Assembly: GCA_910589035.1 (NCBI GenBank)
Contig: CAJUSI010000077.1
Span: forward strand, 1 to 45,058
Direction: 5' to 3'
From: an uncultured Acetatifactor sp.
GTDB taxonomy: Bacteria > Bacillota > Clostridia > Lachnospirales > Lachnospiraceae
DNA length: 45,058 nt
Shown here: one piece after another, positions 42,100-45,058 of the stretch
How the letters are laid out: each line of letters starts with the position of its first letter
Numbering within the stretch: position 1 is the first letter of the stretch
Translations under genes and position numbers: made by a program
The notes under the pieces: generated by a model
What the model saw: only the letters and a program-made list of their open reading frames with translations
Told to the model about the DNA's origin: nothing
Databases searched by the model: none

Positions 42100-42169
42100 A
42101 CTTTACCACCAAAAGACAGAAAAGTCAACAAAAATGAATCTTACTATTGTTTGTCTTACCATTGTTTGT
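42100..42169 (-). promoter_or_regulatory. Promoter of the ABC-2 exporter operon with upstream tandem 15-bp repeats
   Basis: On the minus strand TTGACT (42128-42123) and TAAAGT (42105-42100) are 17 bp apart. Just upstream of the -35, two direct 15-bp repeats CTTAC(T/C)ATTGTTTGT occupy 42140-42154 and 42155-42169 (plus-strand reading). Their place, about 12 bp from the -35, fits binding of an activator as a tandem dimer. Confidence 0.5.
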
Positions 42170-42273
42170 TGATTTTACTGTGTTCCTAATCAAAATGTCC
42201 CGAAATGACGCATCTGTCAGATTGAGAACGCTGTCATTTCAGCAAAACGCGGAAAGAACCTGAAAGATACAAG

Positions 42274-42322
42274 TTTGAAAGTAACTTTCAAATATTGATT
42301 GGTACGCCCGCCGAGAGCGGGC
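42274..42322. promoter_or_regulatory. Perfect dyad and hairpin in the DUF2812-exporter gap
   Basis: TTTGAAAGT-A-ACTTTCAAA (42274-42292) is a perfect 9-1-9 dyad, and GCCCGC...GCGGGC (42306-42322) a GC hairpin just downstream of the DUF2812 gene. The first could be an operator, the second a terminator stem without a clear U-run. The remainder of 41939-42370 shows no gene. Confidence 0.35.
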
Positions 42323-42370
42323 ATAGAGGTATAAAAATGAAAAAGCACGCAAAATAAGCGGAAATACTCC

Positions 42371-43108
42371 TCACTCCCGGTGCCCCCGTCTAAAGGTATG
42401 CACGATTCCTGCCGCTATCAGCGCTATGGCAATCACATGGCAGAAGCCCTTCAGAAAACCCAGATAATAATTTAACCATGTATCTGTCTCCGGCTCGGAA
42501 ATCCAGAAGGCGATGTTGTTCAGCAGCAAACCGGCGATCAATGCTCTGGACGGACTCCTCCCAAACATGGAGCCCCCCGTATCAGTATCATTGTCCATCC
42601 CGGCCCTTTCCTTTAACTGTGCCAGAATCCCGTCGATCCGCGCAATCTGCCTGATAATCGTTAACAGTATCCCCGCCAGCAGCAGACTGCATATGCAAGC
42701 CGCCAGGCTGCCCCTTGCAGCCCCGATCACCTCCGCCAAAAAGCATATGCTCTCAATAACCCCGCAGATTTTAAATGTCTTTCTTATTTGGGTGTAATGC
42801 TCGATGCTGGATTCTACATCCGTATACATCACAAAGGAACCCTCCCGGGCCCGTTTCCGCAATATCACCCAGGGGCCCCAGAGGCACACGATCTCCACGC
42901 CCATCTCCTGCATGAACTCCCTGTAGTCATTGCTCACCCGGAACAGTCCCTCCGTGATATCGATCTGATAGATATATTCTCCCGGAGGACATTTGTCAAA
43001 ATGGTAAAATCCCATGCAGAAGCCGGTCATGGCATAGCCCTTCCCGGACATTTCGTTCAGAAATTTCTCCTCTTTATCCTTGTCGTAATACAGTGCAAAC
43101 CTGACCAT
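42371..43108 (-). CDS. DUF2812 membrane protein
   Basis: A 245-residue protein. The N-terminal soluble DUF2812 part has LYYDKDKEEKFLNEMSGKGY and EYIYQIDITEG (about 1-85). Three or four hydrophobic segments follow, starting near residues 112-125 and 128-150, and the protein ends RRGHRE. DUF2812 proteins are commonly encoded with PadR regulators, as here, where the start overlaps the padR end by 35 nt. The role is unknown; partners of this kind may act as anti-regulators or sensors. A possible link to the exporter genes downstream is inferred from position only. Confidence 0.85.
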   Translation of the reverse strand: MVRFALYYDKDKEEKFLNEMSGKGYAMTGFCMGFYHFDKCPPGEYIYQIDITEGLFRVSNDYREFMQEMGVEIVCLWGPWVILRKRAREGSFVMYTDVESSIEHYTQIRKTFKICGVIESICFLAEVIGAARGSLAACICSLLLAGILLTIIRQIARIDGILAQLKERAGMDNDTDTGGSMFGRSPSRALIAGLLLNNIAFWISEPETDTWLNYYLGFLKGFCHVIAIALIAAGIVHTFRRGHRE

Positions 43109-43421
43109 CCGCTCCCTCCATTAATCCGGCATTGCCCAGAAGTTCCTCCAGGCGCCTTCTTTCCTGCGCAAATACCGCTCTGCCCAAATCCGTAATGATA
43201 TACTCCTTCTTCTTCCGGGAGGCCGTCTCCTGGCTGTAAATCTCAATCCATCCCTTTGCCGTCATGGTCTGTATGGCCCCGTACAGGGTACCCGGCCCCA
43301 GCATCACCCTGCCCCCTGTAAGGCTTTCCACCTCCTGAATGATTCCGTAACCGTGGTTCGGTTTTCTCACCGACAGCAGGATGTAGAACAGCGCTTCTGT
43401 CAGCGGAGTGTTCTTCTCCAT
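43074..43421 (-). CDS. PadR family transcriptional regulator
   Basis: A 115-residue winged-helix repressor. LTEALFYILLSVRKPNHGYGI, LGPGTLYGAIQTMTAKGWIE and KKEYIITDLGRAVF are the three PadR landmarks. The start at 43421 has GGGAGG 7 nt upstream. The 3' end overlaps the DUF2812 gene, so the two are coupled. A strong promoter with twin palindromes lies about 310 bp upstream, as expected of an autoregulated PadR gene. Confidence 0.92.
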   Translation of the reverse strand: MEKNTPLTEALFYILLSVRKPNHGYGIIQEVESLTGGRVMLGPGTLYGAIQTMTAKGWIEIYSQETASRKKKEYIITDLGRAVFAQERRRLEELLGNAGLMEGADGQVCTVLRQG

Positions 43422-43703
43422 TTTCAATCCTCCCTTGCGATATCACAGACTCCCGCAGAATCTCCCAACCCGTTTCCCTGTCCTTTTGAGACTTGGAGTT
43501 TTCCGGCTCTTACGCTATTTGCAGAAAATCCGAATCAGATGCCGCTGATGACTGTATCCAAGGTTCAGCACCTATCCCAGGGTTTATTCCTGTACTGCCT
43601 TTGAAATCTTCTGACAATGGCCCTGATTACTGATGAGATGCCATGTGACAGCCTGAAGAGATCCTGCTGCGCATTATGCAGTCATATATTCTCAAATTTC
43701 ATT

Positions 43704-43762
43704 ATATATCGGGAGATGATATATCATAAAATCAATATATCACCTCCCGATATATTTGTCAA
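43704..43762 (-). promoter_or_regulatory. padR promoter with two adjacent palindromic operators
   Basis: On the minus strand a consensus -35 TTGACA (43762-43757) and -10 TATATT (43739-43734) are 17 bp apart. Two 21-bp sites of form ATATATC-N7-GATATAT occupy 43735-43755 (spacer and -10) and 43704-43724 (start and early transcript). The two sites are also inverted copies of each other, with 20 of 21 bases matching. The 43422-43703 leader (about 300 nt) has no gene that I can support. Confidence 0.75.
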
Positions 43763-43815
43763 GAAAAACCTGCATTCATGGCACTCTCCGTTCGGACACT
43801 TCTTTGCTTTCTGCC

Positions 43816-44037
43816 TCAGATCCCATACTGCCCATACATCTCATGACGCTTCGCCCAGCTTTCGGACACTGCCTGTATTTCTTTATACTTTTTCTCTTTC
43901 AGGAGAATCTGTATCAGCTCTGCCAGACGGGCAGGAATTTTCCGATTTGCAAGAATTGCCTTTTTGATTTTCAGAATCTTTTCTATAGAAAATCTGCTTA
44001 ACTTCAGATTATCACGCTCTGCCACTTTTTTCAACAC
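43816..44037 (-). pseudogene. Rpn-like C-terminal fragment
   Basis: A 73-codon frame opening at a GTG without a good ribosome binding site. It reads IEKILKIKKAILANRKIP, then RLAELIQILLKEKKYKEI and ends KRHEMYGQYGI. The RLAELIQILL part is shared, also at DNA level (43898-43930), with the Rpn-type tail at 37712-37938. No catalytic part is present. I regard it as a remnant; a small intact protein is less likely. Confidence 0.45.
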
Positions 44038-44077
44038 ATTTTTCTGGATTGTTTCGGATGGGTTTCGAATGTAGATC

Positions 44078-44111
44078 GGGTGTAGATATCTACCGCAGAT
44101 TATCTACACCC
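44078..44111. terminator. Hairpin downstream of sbcC
   Basis: GGGTGTAGATA (44078-44088) pairs perfectly with TATCTACACCC (44101-44111). The word GTAGAT recurs three times in 44071-44090. No U-run on the minus strand, so it may be a 3' stabilising hairpin or an operator-like palindrome. Confidence 0.4.
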
Positions 44112-44141
44112 TTAAGAGACACAAGGTTATTTTTAAAAACA

Positions 44142-45058
44142 CTACTCCAGCTCCACCCTGCTGCTGATTCCATCCCTGCTTCTATGCTTTGTCACCACGA
44201 TTTTCTTCTCGATCCGCTCCTTCAGCTCGGACACATGGGATATGATTCCCACCAGGCGGTCGCCCTGGGCGAGCTGCAACAGTGCCTTCATGGCCTGCCC
44301 CAGCGTCTCCTCGTCCAGGGAACCGAAGCCTTCGTCCACAAACAGGGAATCCAGCCGGATTCCCCCGGCATGGGACTGGATTTCATCTGCCAGCCCCAGG
44401 GCAAGGGAGAGGGATGCCTGGAAAGACTCGCCGCCGGACAGGGTCTTTACGCTGCGCTGTGTGGCATTGTAATGATCCATCACACTCAGTTCCAGCCCGG
44501 CCTTTTCCCTGCGGTTGTCTCCCTCCTCCTCTCTCTTCAGCTCATACTGCCCGCTGCTCATGGCGAGCAGACGACGGTTGGCGTGCATAAGAATGCGGTC
44601 AAAATAGGCCATCTGAATGTAGGTTTCCAGCTCTATCTTCCGCTTGCCGCTCAGCATCCCATTGGCCGTATCCGCAAGCGCCTTCATCCATATATATTTC
44701 TTCTCCACCGCCGCAATGCCCGTCTGCTGCGCCCTGACCTTTTCCAGAATATCCCTGTTCTGGAAGAGAGCTCTGTTCTTCCCGTCCCGCTTTTCTCCCA
44801 GTGCCCTTTTCTCCTGCTGCCAGAGGGCCTTTCTCTTCTGCACATCCTCTTCGTTGGCGGTTCCGGCTTCCCCCGCCGTCTCCAGATGCTTCTTCAGTAC
44901 GTCGATTGCTGCGGTAAGCTTGTCCTTCCTGGTAAGGCAGTCCCTGTAATTCTGCTCCGCCGTCTGAAATGCCGCCCCCAGCCAAAGGCCGCCTGAAGGG
45001 TATGCGCAATGGAGTTTGCCTGCACCAAAGCGCCCCCCGTCAAAGCGGCCATGGCGCA
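44142..45058 (-). CDS. sbcC: Exonuclease SbcC, C-terminal part (runs off the window)
   Basis: The last roughly 300 codons of the SMC-like subunit of the SbcCD nuclease, which processes hairpins and broken DNA ends. The coiled-coil C-half is followed by the ATPase C-lobe: LETYIQMAYFDRIL, RRLLAMSSGQYELKR, signature motif VKTLSGGESFQASLSLALGL, Walker B RLDSLFVDEGFGSLDEE and the H-loop VGIISHVSELK. The frame stays open to the window edge, but upstream of about 44980 the residues look unlike a coiled coil, and another frame reads ANSIAHTLQAAFG. A frameshift at the C-run 44975-44979 is possible. The Walker A and zinc hook are outside. Confidence 0.9.
   Translation of the reverse strand, partial: RHGRFDGGRFGAGKLHCAYPSGGLWLGAAFQTAEQNYRDCLTRKDKLTAAIDVLKKHLETAGEAGTANEEDVQKRKALWQQEKRALGEKRDGKNRALFQNRDILEKVRAQQTGIAAVEKKYIWMKALADTANGMLSGKRKIELETYIQMAYFDRILMHANRRLLAMSSGQYELKREEEGDNRREKAGLELSVMDHYNATQRSVKTLSGGESFQASLSLALGLADEIQSHAGGIRLDSLFVDEGFGSLDEETLGQAMKALLQLAQGDRLVGIISHVSELKERIEKKIVVTKHRSRDGISSRVELE

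Overview
The window looks like a chromosomal segment of a Firmicute of the Lachnospiraceae type (Clostridium cluster XIVa; my inference). The reasons are strong GGAGG ribosome binding sites, the rpmE-DUF1385-prmC-prfA block next to rho, YesM/YesN-type two-component control of an LplB/LplC-type sugar ABC transporter, a DUF4364 gene, several Rpn/PD-(D/E)XK 'transposase' genes, and a RarA gene beside a NYN/OST-HTH gene. No rRNA, tRNA, CRISPR array or phage module was seen.

Layout. (1) 1-4.4 kb: hairpin DNA, a MITE-like element, a broken RidA-family gene, an aminoglycoside-phosphotransferase-like kinase, a full-length Rpn nuclease gene and a Uma2 nuclease gene. (2) 4.4-13.5 kb: a carbohydrate uptake locus. 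A solute-binding lipoprotein and two permeases lie on the minus strand. Divergent from them are a YesM histidine kinase, a YesN response regulator and a second solute-binding lipoprotein, whose 3' end has been overwritten by an rpn fragment. (3) 13.5-22.9 kb: a minus-strand catabolic cluster of Asp/Glu-racemase-like protein, DUF3781 protein, GH127 enzyme, DUF1537 four-carbon acid sugar kinase, BKACE (DUF849) enzyme, sialate-O-acetylesterase-like esterase and GH29 alpha-L-fucosidase, with a 65-bp minisatellite before the last gene. (4) 23.2-32.1 kb: housekeeping genes prfA, prmC, DUF1385, rpmE and rho, then malic enzyme, a DUF4364 regulator and rarA. (5) 32.2-37 kb: a NYN-LOTUS protein flanked by repeats, a nucleoside hydrolase and PfkB sugar kinase pair, and an XRE regulator fused to a domain resembling the cytoplasmic part of the flagellar export gate FlhA. 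(6) 37.2-39.3 kb: a zone of gene debris with a 5'-truncated GNAT, an rpn tail, a frameshifted RNA polymerase alpha-CTD-like gene and a 5'-truncated rpn. (7) 39.3-43.8 kb: a PadR / DUF2812 pair and an ABC-2 exporter (ATPase plus two permeases), with well-formed promoters and a twin palindromic operator. (8) 44.1 kb to the end: the C-terminal part of SbcC.

How it fits together. Regions 2 and 3 probably form a glycan utilisation island: import under YesMN control, trimming of fucose, acetyl and beta-arabinofuranosyl groups, and an acid-sugar branch. The window also carries many dispersed repeats. These are three copies of a three-armed palindromic element, two copies of an inverted-repeat-ended element, and three pyrimidine-rich minisatellites in minus-strand intergenic gaps. 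Five Rpn-related pieces occur, and at least two of them sit exactly at broken ends of neighbouring genes. The most unusual protein is the HTH-FlhA-like fusion at 35924-36901.
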